Below are positions 8,894-16,501 of a stretch of DNA of 42,474 nucleotides, piece after piece. This DNA comes from RGDT01 sp964630925 (GTDB lineage: Bacteria > Planctomycetota > Planctomycetia > Gemmatales > Gemmataceae): NCBI GenBank assembly GCA_964630925.1, contig CAZVZK010000086.1, positions 1-42,474 on the forward strand. Reading direction: 5' to 3'. The notes below the pieces were generated by a model. The model did not search any database, was not told the origin of the DNA, and saw nothing but the letters and a program-made list of their open reading frames with translations. The translations under genes were made by a program, and so were the position numbers. The number at the start of each line of letters is the position of its first letter. The first letter of the stretch is position 1.

Positions 8894-9309
8894 GCCTCCA
8901 TTGTGACAGAGCGGCGGGGCGTGTCCAGCGTGAAAGCCCGGCGAGAAGCCGACGCTCAACTGATCTCCAGCGCCCGGCCGAGGTCGACCCACCCGACCAG
9001 CCGGGGGCGGCACAGCGTGGGGCGGGTACTCCTGACTGGCCGGCCGTGCCCACCCCGGATGAAGGCAGATGGACGCCCATCAGTGAAGGAAACGAACTAG
9101 GGAAACGAACTTTCGCGTCGCAAGATTAATCAGCACAACGACTTGAGGAAGTTCGTTTCCCGACCCCCCTCACACCCCCCGCCGAGGCGCCCCCGTTGCG
9201 ATTTTCGCCCGTCGCGTGCAGCTCCAGCGAGGAGTGGCGGATTCCCGCTTCGCGCCCCCCACGGCGGGGTTTACCCTGAGAGGTGTCACCTCCCCGCGAG
9301 GCACTCCCG
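8894..9309. other. Intergenic region with three copies of an 11-base motif
   Basis: This gap separates the leftward PSD1 gene from the rightward EF-hand array. The only clear structure is GGAAACGAACT, present twice in direct orientation (9089-9099 and 9101-9111) and once inverted (9150-9160). The second and third copies extend to a perfect 13-bp stem (9100-9112 with 9149-9161) around an AT-richer 36-base loop. No coding region is convincing in the remainder. Confidence 0.6.
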
Positions 9310-9512
9310 ATGCTCCCCCTCGTCCTCACCGCGCTGGCGATCGCCGCCGGGCCGTCGCATCCGCACTCGGATGTCGCGGATGGTCTCTACTCCTCGCCGG
9401 CGAATTGCGTCTGGCCCCGGATGTCCTGCGCCGTCTCGGCGTGAAGACGCTCACCCCCGCCGACGTCCCGCGCCGGCTCCGTGCCGAGATCGCGCCGGCG
9501 GACGGCCGATGA
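9310..9512 (+). pseudogene. Collapsed fifth copy of the EF-hand gene
   Basis: The first codons give MLPLVLTALAIAAGPSHPHS, matching the signal peptide and start of the downstream EF-hand genes. After about 25 codons the reading changes frame and continues as LAPDVLRRLGVKTLTPADVP, which matches the segment about 380-430 residues into the intact copies, ending at 9512. The whole middle, including nearly all EF-hand loops, is gone. The leader also resembles that of the next gene (both have TTACCCTGA about 40 bases before the ATG). It is therefore a duplicated unit reduced by internal deletion. Confidence 0.8.
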
Positions 9513-9622
9513 CGGCCAAGGGTTATTCCCTACCGCCCGCCGTCGTCATCTCCCGGATTGGCCCTTCCCATCCCAGACGGCATGTCTTACCCTGAAGAGG
9601 GCACATCCGAGGAGGCCACGCG

Positions 9623-11188
9623 ATGACACATCTGATCGTTGCCCTCGCCCTCGCGGCCGGCCCGTCGCGTCCGCCCTCGGACATCCAGGATCTCGTCTAC
9701 CTCACCCCCTCCGGCCCCGTCATCATCCGCCTGCACCTCCGCATCGACGGCAAGCCGTTCCGCCAGGCGTTCGACGCCCTCATCAACGACATCTTCGACG
9801 GCCTGGACACGAACAGGGACGGCGTCCTCAGCGAGAAGGAGGCGGCCCGCGTCCCCGTGCTGGGGGGTGAAGCCATCAACATCGGCGGGAACCGGATCGT
9901 CCTGCCCCCGAAGGCCGCCCCCAGGACGGCCCTCACCCGCACCGGGCTGGCCGAACGCTACGCCGCGCAGGGCGTCGTGCCGTTCCAGCTCGGCGGCCCG
10001 CGCAACACCATCCTGCGCGACGGCGCCACCCGCCGCACACCGGCGGACATCACCCGCCGCCTCATCGAACGCCTCGATACGAACAAGGACGGCAGGCTCG
10101 ACGCGAAGGAGCTGGCGTCCGCCGAGCGCCTCCTGCTCAAACTCGACGCCGACGAGGACGAGCTGTTGAGCGTCGATGAGCTGATGGACACGCCGCCCGC
10201 CGGGGGCGACGGCGTGTTCAGCCTCGTGACGATGGCCGAAGAAGGCCCCCGGGAATTCGTCGCCCTCACCGGGCCGGAGTCGTTCAAGACGCTGGGGCGG
10301 CTGGCGGAGCGGATCATGCCGCCGGGCCGCCACAAGGCCCTCGAACAGGCGGCACTCGCCGCCGCGGTGCCCGACGCCGAGCTGACGCTGGACCGCCTCA
10401 AGGGCGTGGTCAAGGCGAGCGCGGGGAAGGCGCGGGCGGGGGTGAATGTGCGGATCAAGGACGGCCTGGCCGTCGTCACCGTCGGCGCCGCCGAGATCAC
10501 CCTGGGCGGGCCGGCGGGCCGTGCGGCCTTCATTTTCGGTGACTTCGATGTGGGAGACAACTACAAGGAGATCTTCAAGGGCGCCGACCGCGACAAGAAC
10601 GGCTACCTCGACCGCAAGGAGGCGGCGTCCACGCCGTTCGGGGCCGCCTTCGACGCCATCGACGCGGACGGCGACGGGATGCTCTTCGAGAAGGAGGTCC
10701 TCGCATGGAGCGCGAGGCAGCAGGCGTTACAGGCCAGGCTGTCCACGGCGACGCTGTCACTCGCGATCAGCGAGCAGGGGCAGGGGCTGTTCGACCTCCT
10801 CGACCTGAACCGCGACGGCGTCCTCAGCGTCCGCGAGATGCGTCGCGCCCCGGAGGTCTTGAAGAAGCTGGGCGTCAAGACGCTGGCGGCGGCGGACGTG
10901 CCGCGGCAGATGCGCGGCGACCTGACAGCGGGCGGGGGCGGGCTCGGCGGATTCAACGCGGTGTTCGTCATCGACGGGGCGATGGGCACGCCCCCGCGTC
11001 CCACGCCCACGAAGGGCCCGGAGTGGTTCCGGCGGATGGACCGCAATGGGGACGGCGACTTGAGCCGCGCCGAGTGGCTGGGCACCAAGGCCGAGTTCGA
11101 CAGGGCCGACGCCGACGGCGACGGACTGCTGAGCCTGGAGGAGGCGGAGGCGTACGAGAAGCGAGCCCGGCGCAAGGCCGCCGAGTGA
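9623..11188 (+). CDS. Secreted EF-hand protein, array copy 1
   Basis: A 521-residue protein with a short hydrophobic signal (MTHLIVALALAAG). At least eight EF-hand-type loops are visible: LDTNRDGVLSEKE at about 61-73, LDTNKDGRLDAKE at about 151-163, LDADEDELLSVDE at about 174-186, then ADRDKNGYLDRKE, IDADGDGMLFEKE, LDLNRDGVLSVRE, MDRNGDGDLSRAE and ADADGDGLLSLEE. The Asp-x-Asp/Asn-x-Asp-Gly spacing is intact in most; the third has Glu-Asp-Glu in place of the Gly and may not bind calcium. GAGGAGG precedes the ATG. It is the first intact gene of a four-gene tandem array. Likely role: extracytoplasmic calcium binding, perhaps envelope structure or adhesion; the specific function is unknown. Confidence 0.88.
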   Translation: MTHLIVALALAAGPSRPPSDIQDLVYLTPSGPVIIRLHLRIDGKPFRQAFDALINDIFDGLDTNRDGVLSEKEAARVPVLGGEAINIGGNRIVLPPKAAPRTALTRTGLAERYAAQGVVPFQLGGPRNTILRDGATRRTPADITRRLIERLDTNKDGRLDAKELASAERLLLKLDADEDELLSVDELMDTPPAGGDGVFSLVTMAEEGPREFVALTGPESFKTLGRLAERIMPPGRHKALEQAALAAAVPDAELTLDRLKGVVKASAGKARAGVNVRIKDGLAVVTVGAAEITLGGPAGRAAFIFGDFDVGDNYKEIFKGADRDKNGYLDRKEAASTPFGAAFDAIDADGDGMLFEKEVLAWSARQQALQARLSTATLSLAISEQGQGLFDLLDLNRDGVLSVREMRRAPEVLKKLGVKTLAAADVPRQMRGDLTAGGGGLGGFNAVFVIDGAMGTPPRPTPTKGPEWFRRMDRNGDGDLSRAEWLGTKAEFDRADADGDGLLSLEEAEAYEKRARRKAAE

Positions 11189-11205
11189 CCCCGAGGAGGC
11201 CCGCG

Positions 11206-12732
11206 ATGCTGCCCGTGCTCTGCGCCGCCCTGGCCCTGTCCGCCGCGCCGTCGCTGCCGCCGTCGGACGAGATCGACATCCTGTATTTCGCCCCCTCGGG
11301 GCCGAGGCTGCTCCGCCTGCATTTGCGCATCGACGGGCAGCCGTATCGGCAGAAGTTCGAGGCACTCATCAACCGCATCTTCGACGGATGCGACCGCAAC
11401 AGGGACGGCGTCATCGACGCCAGGGAGGCCGTACGCCTGCCGAGCCTCGGCGGCAGGGGGGGCGGTGTCGCGTTCTTGCTCGGCGGTGGCGTCCACGTGG
11501 CCCAGCGGCCGGAGCTGAAGAAGAATCTGACGCGCGCCGGGCTGGAGGCGCACTACGCGGCGGCAGGCATCGTCCCCTTCCAGCTCCGCGGAGGGGCCGG
11601 CGGGGCGGGCGGCCAGCGCACGCCGGCGCGGATCACGGCCCGCGTGTTCAAACTCCTCGACGCGGACGGCGACGGCGAGCTGTCGGCCAGGGAGCTGGCC
11701 GCGGCCGAGAGGAAGCTCCTCAAGTTCGACGCGGACGATGACGAGCTGGTCGTCCTCGATGAGCTGATGGACGCGGAGGCGGACGGCGACGGCCCTCAGA
11801 CGCCGGGCCCGGCGGGCAACGACTTCATCCCGCTGACCGGCGCCTCGTCGGCGTCCGAGGCCCTGCGCCGCCTCAAGGAGATGGGGCGGGACAGGCTCCC
11901 CACGAGGCCCGACGCGGAGGTCACGGTCAACCGTAAGAGCGAGAGCGGCGAGCTGTCCGTGACGGCGGACAGGCTGGCCGCCGGGGTCAGGCTGCGCAAG
12001 GGCGCCACGACGGTGCTGGAGATCGGCAGCGTCGAGCTGACCCTCGGCGGGCCGGCGCTGGCCGGCAACATCTTCCTCGCCGCCTTCGATGATGCCTCGC
12101 GGTACAAGGAGCTGTTCGCGCGTGCGGACGCGGACAGGAACGGGTACCTCGACCGCAAGGAGGCGGCCGGGGTGCCGTTCTTCGCCGCCAACTTCGACGC
12201 CATCGACGCCGACGGCGACGGCATGATCTTCGAGAGGGAGGTGGCGGCCCACGTCAAGAGGACGGCGGCGTTGCAGGCGGGCGTGAAGGCGGCGACGGTC
12301 ACGCTGTCGGTGGAGGAGCAGGGCCAGGGGCTGTTCGACCTGCTCGACCTCAACCGCGACGGCGTCCTCAGCGTCCGCGAGCTACGCCGCGCCCCGGAGG
12401 TGCTGAAGAGGCTGGGCGTCAAGGCGCTCGCCCCCGCCGACGTGCCACGCCAGCTCCGCGCCGGCTTCGCCGCCGGGGGCGGCGGCCTGGGTGGCTTCAG
12501 GGTGTTGTTGTTCGACGCCGGCGGCGCGGCCCGCCCGTCGCTGCCGGCTCCCAAGAAGGGGCCTGAGTGGTTCCGCAAGATGGACCGCAACGGCGACGGC
12601 GACGTGAGCCGCTCCGAGTGGCTGGGCACGGAGGAGGAGTTCGAGCGGATCGACACCGACAGGGACGGCCTCCTGGGCCTGGAGGAGGCCGAGGCCTACG
12701 AGAAGGCCGCCCGGCGCAAGGCCGGCCAGTGA
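11206..12732 (+). CDS. Secreted EF-hand protein, array copy 2
   Basis: A 508-residue paralogue of the preceding gene. It begins 17 bases after that gene's stop with a GAGGAGG ribosome-binding site 6 bases before ATG 11206; the open frame extends far upstream but only as a shadow of copy 1. Signal MLPVLCAALALSAA is followed by the family opening DEIDILYFAPSGP. EF-type loops include CDRNRDGVIDARE, LDADGDGELSARE, FDADDDELVVLDE (degenerate), ADADRNGYLDRKE, IDADGDGMIFERE, LDLNRDGVLSVRE, MDRNGDGDVSRSE and IDTDRDGLLGLEE. Codons from 11986 to 12395 are identical to copy 3, although the flanks differ. It is probably co-transcribed with its neighbours. Calcium binding is inferred from the loops. Confidence 0.88.
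   Translation: MLPVLCAALALSAAPSLPPSDEIDILYFAPSGPRLLRLHLRIDGQPYRQKFEALINRIFDGCDRNRDGVIDAREAVRLPSLGGRGGGVAFLLGGGVHVAQRPELKKNLTRAGLEAHYAAAGIVPFQLRGGAGGAGGQRTPARITARVFKLLDADGDGELSARELAAAERKLLKFDADDDELVVLDELMDAEADGDGPQTPGPAGNDFIPLTGASSASEALRRLKEMGRDRLPTRPDAEVTVNRKSESGELSVTADRLAAGVRLRKGATTVLEIGSVELTLGGPALAGNIFLAAFDDASRYKELFARADADRNGYLDRKEAAGVPFFAANFDAIDADGDGMIFEREVAAHVKRTAALQAGVKAATVTLSVEEQGQGLFDLLDLNRDGVLSVRELRRAPEVLKRLGVKALAPADVPRQLRAGFAAGGGGLGGFRVLLFDAGGAARPSLPAPKKGPEWFRKMDRNGDGDVSRSEWLGTEEEFERIDTDRDGLLGLEEAEAYEKAARRKAGQ
11986..12395. repeat. 410-bp block identical to 13586-13995
   Basis: Base-by-base comparison shows no mismatch between this block in EF-hand copy 2 and the block exactly 1600 bases downstream in copy 3. 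Immediately outside it the two genes diverge at many positions. This points to gene conversion or a recent crossover, not uniform recent duplication. Confidence 0.9.
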
Positions 12733-12763
12733 CACCGCATTGACACCAGGAGGAGGCCCCGTG

Positions 12764-14332
12764 ATGCTGACCGTGATCTGCGCCGCCCTCGCCCTGTCCG
12801 CCGCGCCGTCGCGCCCGCCGTCGGACGAGATCGACATCCTGTATTTCGCGCCCTCGGGGCCGAGGCTGCTCCGCCTGCACCTGCGCATCGACGGGCAGCC
12901 CTACCGCCAGAAGTTCGACGCCCTCATCAACTCCATCTTCGACGGATGCGACCGTAACAGGGACGGCGTCATCGACGCCAGGGAGGCCGCACGCCTGCCC
13001 GACCTCGGCGGCTCCAACCCCTACTCCTCCTTCATCGGCGGCGCGTTCCGCATGGCGCCGCGCCCGGCCGCCCCGAAGGGGCCCTTCACACGCGCCGGGC
13101 TGGAGGCGCACTACCGCGCCGCCGGCATCGTGCCGTTCCAGATGCGCGGCGGCTCCGGCGGGTATTACGTCCGCGGCGCGGGCGGCCAGCGCACGCCGGC
13201 GCGGATCACCGCCCGCGTCTTCAAACTCCTCGACGTCGATGGCGACGGCAAGCTGTCCTCCAGGGAGCTGGCGGCGGCCGAGCGGAAGCTCCTCGAGCTC
13301 GACGCCGACGAGGACGAGCTGGTCGGCGTCGATGAGCTGATGGACGCCCCGACGGCCCCGGCGGACGGCTCGCAGGCGTTCGTCCTCGTCGGGTCCGAGA
13401 CGCCCAGCACGGTGATCTCCGACTTCTTCCCCCTGACCGACGAGGCCTCGCGCGCCGAGGCCCTGCGTCGGCTCAGGGCCGCGGGCAGGGACAAACTCCC
13501 CACGACGCCGGACGCGGAGATCACGGCGGACCTCAAGAGCCAGACGGGCGCGGTGACGGTGACGGCGGGCCGGCTCGCCGAGGGCGTCAGGCTGCGCAAG
13601 GGCGCCACGACGGTGCTGGAGATCGGCAGCGTCGAGCTGACCCTCGGCGGGCCGGCGCTGGCCGGCAACATCTTCCTCGCCGCCTTCGATGATGCCTCGC
13701 GGTACAAGGAGCTGTTCGCGCGTGCGGACGCGGACAGGAACGGGTACCTCGACCGCAAGGAGGCGGCCGGGGTGCCGTTCTTCGCCGCCAACTTCGACGC
13801 CATCGACGCCGACGGCGACGGCATGATCTTCGAGAGGGAGGTGGCGGCCCACGTCAAGAGGACGGCGGCGTTGCAGGCGGGCGTGAAGGCGGCGACGGTC
13901 ACGCTGTCGGTGGAGGAGCAGGGCCAGGGGCTGTTCGACCTGCTCGACCTCAACCGCGACGGCGTCCTCAGCGTCCGCGAGCTACGCCGCGCCCCCGAGG
14001 TCCTGAAACGCCTCGGGGTCAAGGCGCTCGCCCCCGCCGACGTGCCCCGCCAGCTCCACGCCGGCTTCGCCGCCGGCGGCGGCGGCCTCAGCTACGGCGG
14101 CTTCGTGGTGCTGGCCGGTGGGGGCACACCGGCGCCGGTGCTGCCCGCGCCTGGGAAGGGGCCGGCGTGGTTCCGGCACATGGACCGCAACGGCGACGGC
14201 GACGTGAGCCGGACCGAGTGGCTGGGGACCAAGGCCGAGTTCGACAGTGCCGACACCGACGGCGACGGCCTGATCAGCGCCGAGGAGGCCGAGGCGTACG
14301 AGAAGCGAGCCCGGCGCAAGGCCGCCGAGTGA
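12764..14332 (+). CDS. Secreted EF-hand protein, array copy 3
   Basis: A 522-residue paralogue. ATG 12764 follows AGGAGGAGG by 7 bases and opens the signal MLTVICAALALSAA; a GTG one codon earlier is also possible. Its closest relative is copy 2: the N-terminal 45 residues are nearly the same, and the section 13586-13995 is base-for-base identical to copy 2. Residues 80-200 differ, with a longer Gly/Tyr-rich linker (GGSGGYYVRG) between the first and second EF-hands. The last 40-odd bases instead match copy 1 exactly, giving the same C-terminus KRARRKAAE. The mosaic suggests exchange between paralogues. Eight EF-type loops are retained. Function as for the other copies. Confidence 0.88.
   Translation: MLTVICAALALSAAPSRPPSDEIDILYFAPSGPRLLRLHLRIDGQPYRQKFDALINSIFDGCDRNRDGVIDAREAARLPDLGGSNPYSSFIGGAFRMAPRPAAPKGPFTRAGLEAHYRAAGIVPFQMRGGSGGYYVRGAGGQRTPARITARVFKLLDVDGDGKLSSRELAAAERKLLELDADEDELVGVDELMDAPTAPADGSQAFVLVGSETPSTVISDFFPLTDEASRAEALRRLRAAGRDKLPTTPDAEITADLKSQTGAVTVTAGRLAEGVRLRKGATTVLEIGSVELTLGGPALAGNIFLAAFDDASRYKELFARADADRNGYLDRKEAAGVPFFAANFDAIDADGDGMIFEREVAAHVKRTAALQAGVKAATVTLSVEEQGQGLFDLLDLNRDGVLSVRELRRAPEVLKRLGVKALAPADVPRQLHAGFAAGGGGLSYGGFVVLAGGGTPAPVLPAPGKGPAWFRHMDRNGDGDVSRTEWLGTKAEFDSADTDGDGLISAEEAEAYEKRARRKAAE
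13586..13995. repeat. 410-bp block identical to 11986-12395
   Basis: Second member of the identical pair, inside EF-hand copy 3. It covers the fourth to sixth EF-hand loops and ends just after the RRAP codons. Confidence 0.9.
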
Positions 14333-14362
14333 CACCCCATTGACACCGGATGGAGGCCCGCG

Positions 14363-15880
14363 ATGCTGACCGTGATCTGCGCCGCCCTCGCCCTGAGCGC
14401 CGGGCCGTCGCGCCCGCACCCGGACGTGGTGGACGTGCTTTACCTGTCGCCGTCGGGGCCGAAACTGCTCCGCCTGCACCTGCGCATCGACGGGCAGCCC
14501 TACCGCCAGAAGTTCGAGGCGGCCATCGGCGGCGTCTTCGACACGCTGGACAAGGACCGCGACGGCGTGCTGAGCGTGCGCGAGGCGGCGGCGGCGCCGG
14601 ACCTCGCCGGGGCCTCGCCGCTGGCGCGTCTCGGGGTGCGCGGCGGCGCCGGGCCGGCCAGGCCGACGGGGCCGCTGACGCGCGCCGGGCTGGAGGCGTA
14701 CTACGCGAAGGCCGGCGTGATGGGGTTCCAGATCCGCGGCGTGCCCGCCGTGACCTTCGGCGATGACCAGCGCACGGCGCCGAAGGTCACGGCCCGGCTG
14801 TTCAAGTTGCTCGACGCGGACGGCGACGGCCTGCTGTCGAAGGCGGAGCTGGCGGCCGCCGAGCGTGTCCTCTCGAAGTACGACGCCGACGAGGACGAGC
14901 TGGTGAACGTCGATGAGGTGATGGACACGCCGTCCGGGCCGGCGCTCGTGCGGGCGCGGGCCATCACGATGGCGGCCGTCGCCGACGACTTCATCGTCCT
15001 GACGGATGACGCGGCGCGTGCGGAGGCGCAGAGGCGCGGTGCGGAGAAGGGCCGCAAGGGCGGCATCCCGGCGGCGCCGGACGCGGAGATCCTGGTGGCG
15101 CGGAATTCCGGCACGGGCGAGGTGGCGGTGACGGCGGTGCGGCTGGGCCCCGCCGCGAGGCTCGAGCAGGGGGGCGGGGTCTCGGTGCTGGCGCTGAGCA
15201 ACGTGGAGCTGAGGCTGTCCCGGCCGCCGTCGGTGGACCGCCTCGGCGCGAGCGAGGAGCGGCAGTACCAGGCGCTCTTCATGCGTGCGGACACGGACGG
15301 CAACGGCCACCTCGACCACAAGGAGGCGGAGCGCATCCCGTTCTTCGTCGCCAACTTCGACGCGATGGACGCGGACGGCGACCGTAAGATCACGTTGAAG
15401 GAGGTGCTGGCGTTCGTCAAGAAGCTGAACGCGCTGCGGGGCGCCGTGAAGGCGGCGTCGCTGTCGCTGTCGGTGGACGAGCAGGGGCAGGGGCTGTTCG
15501 ACCTGCTCGACCTGGACCGCGACGGGGTGCTGGGCGTGCGGGAATTGCGCCGCGCGCCGGAGGTGCTGACGAGGCTGGGCGTCAAGGCGCTGGCCGCCGG
15601 CGACGTGCCGCGGCAGCTGCGCGGCGCGGTGGACGGCGGCGGGGCGGACAACGCCTTCGCGCTGCGGGCGGCGCGCCTCGGGGGCGGCACCCCGGCCCGG
15701 CCCGCGCCGCGCAAGGGGCCGGAGTGGTTCCGCCGCATGGACCGCAACGGCGACGGCGACATCAGCCGCGCCGAGTGGCTCGGCCCGCGTGAGGAGTTCG
15801 ACAGGATCGACGCGGACAAGGACGGCCTCATCAGCGCCGAGGAGGCCGAGGCGTACGAGAAGGCTATGAAGAAGAAGTAG
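14363..15880 (+). CDS. Secreted EF-hand protein, array copy 4
   Basis: A 505-residue paralogue and the most diverged intact copy. Signal MLTVICAALALSAG is followed by VVDVLYLSPSGPKLLRLHLR. EF-type loops include LDKDRDGVLSVRE, LDADGDGLLSKAE, YDADEDELVNVDE, ADTDGNGHLDHKE, MDADGDRKITLKE (Arg in place of Gly), LDLDRDGVLGVRE, MDRNGDGDISRAE and IDADKDGLISAEE. The 30-base junction with copy 3 nearly repeats the junction between copies 2 and 3 (a TGACACC.CATTGACACC pattern), showing that the duplicated unit includes its spacer. The stop codon is followed directly by a heptamer tandem repeat. It is probably the last EF-hand gene of the transcript, with the thioredoxin-like gene downstream. Confidence 0.88.
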   Translation: MLTVICAALALSAGPSRPHPDVVDVLYLSPSGPKLLRLHLRIDGQPYRQKFEAAIGGVFDTLDKDRDGVLSVREAAAAPDLAGASPLARLGVRGGAGPARPTGPLTRAGLEAYYAKAGVMGFQIRGVPAVTFGDDQRTAPKVTARLFKLLDADGDGLLSKAELAAAERVLSKYDADEDELVNVDEVMDTPSGPALVRARAITMAAVADDFIVLTDDAARAEAQRRGAEKGRKGGIPAAPDAEILVARNSGTGEVAVTAVRLGPAARLEQGGGVSVLALSNVELRLSRPPSVDRLGASEERQYQALFMRADTDGNGHLDHKEAERIPFFVANFDAMDADGDRKITLKEVLAFVKKLNALRGAVKAASLSLSVDEQGQGLFDLLDLDRDGVLGVRELRRAPEVLTRLGVKALAAGDVPRQLRGAVDGGGADNAFALRAARLGGGTPARPAPRKGPEWFRRMDRNGDGDISRAEWLGPREEFDRIDADKDGLISAEEAEAYEKAMKKK

Positions 15881-15908
15881 GGGTCAGGGGGCAGGGGTCA
15901 GGGGTCAG
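15881..15908. repeat. Four tandem heptamers, GGGTCAG type
   Basis: GGGTCAG, GGGGCAG, GGGTCAG, GGGTCAG follow one another without a gap, starting on the base after the stop codon of EF-hand copy 4. They have the same 7-bp period as the heptamers in the chaperonin operon but a different sequence and no inverted arm. They may influence read-through to the next gene. Confidence 0.8.
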
Positions 15909-15929
15909 TAAGAAGGTGAGGGCCGGGTG

Positions 15930-16469
15930 ATGCTGCGTCTGGCGTTGACGGTGGCGGTGATGGGGGCGGCGGCGGAGCCGTGCGTGTCGGGGCCGCGTGT
16001 CGGCCAGCGGCCCGGGCCGTACTCGTTCGTGATGTGCACGGGCCCGGAGCGCGGGAAGTCGCACTGCTACATCTGCGAGACGGCGGACCGGCCCGCCGTG
16101 ATCGTGTTCTGCCGCTCGACGGGCGACGGCCTGGGCAAGCTGGCGGCGAAGCTGGATGCGGCCGCGGCGGCGCACAAGGCGGCGGAATTGCGGACGTGGA
16201 TCACCTTGCTGGCCGAGGACCAGAGCAAGGTGGACGCGGCGGTGCTGGCGTGGGCGAAGAAGCACGCGGTGCGCAACGTCCCCGTGGGCGTGTTCGAGGA
16301 CGTGGAGGGGCCGCCGGCGTACCGCATCCACAAGGACGCCGACGTGACCGTGCTGCTGTCGGTGAAGCAGAAGGTGGTGGCCAACCACACCTTCCGGGCG
16401 GGCGAGCTGACCGACGCGAAGATCGCGGCGGTGATCGCCGACATCGCGAAGATCGTCCCGAAGAAGTGA
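15930..16469 (+). CDS. Secreted thioredoxin-like protein
   Basis: A 179-residue protein starting at ATG 15930 (a GTG lies directly before it in frame). A hydrophobic N-terminus (LRLALTVAVMGAAAEP) looks like a signal peptide. A CYIC pair (Cys46, Cys49) sits where a thioredoxin-type CxxC is expected. The rest fits an alternating beta/alpha thioredoxin fold: AVIVFCR, TWITLLAEDQ, NVPVGVFEDVEGPPAYRIHKDADVTVLL, then a C-terminal helix. Related secreted proteins are common in planctomycetes; redox activity is inferred, not shown. It lies 49 bases after EF-hand copy 4 on the same strand and may be co-transcribed with the array. It is convergent with the M28 peptidase gene. Confidence 0.75.
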   Translation: MLRLALTVAVMGAAAEPCVSGPRVGQRPGPYSFVMCTGPERGKSHCYICETADRPAVIVFCRSTGDGLGKLAAKLDAAAAAHKAAELRTWITLLAEDQSKVDAAVLAWAKKHAVRNVPVGVFEDVEGPPAYRIHKDADVTVLLSVKQKVVANHTFRAGELTDAKIAAVIADIAKIVPKK

Positions 16470-16501
16470 CCGAGGGCGGATCGCCCGCTCGCCCGCACCT
16501 G

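Noticed and set aside
12739..14357. TTGACA boxes in the spacers between EF-hand copies 2/3 and 3/4, as promoters
   Set aside because: They lie about 20 bases before the start codons, leaving no room for a -10 box and leader; they are part of the duplicated spacer.
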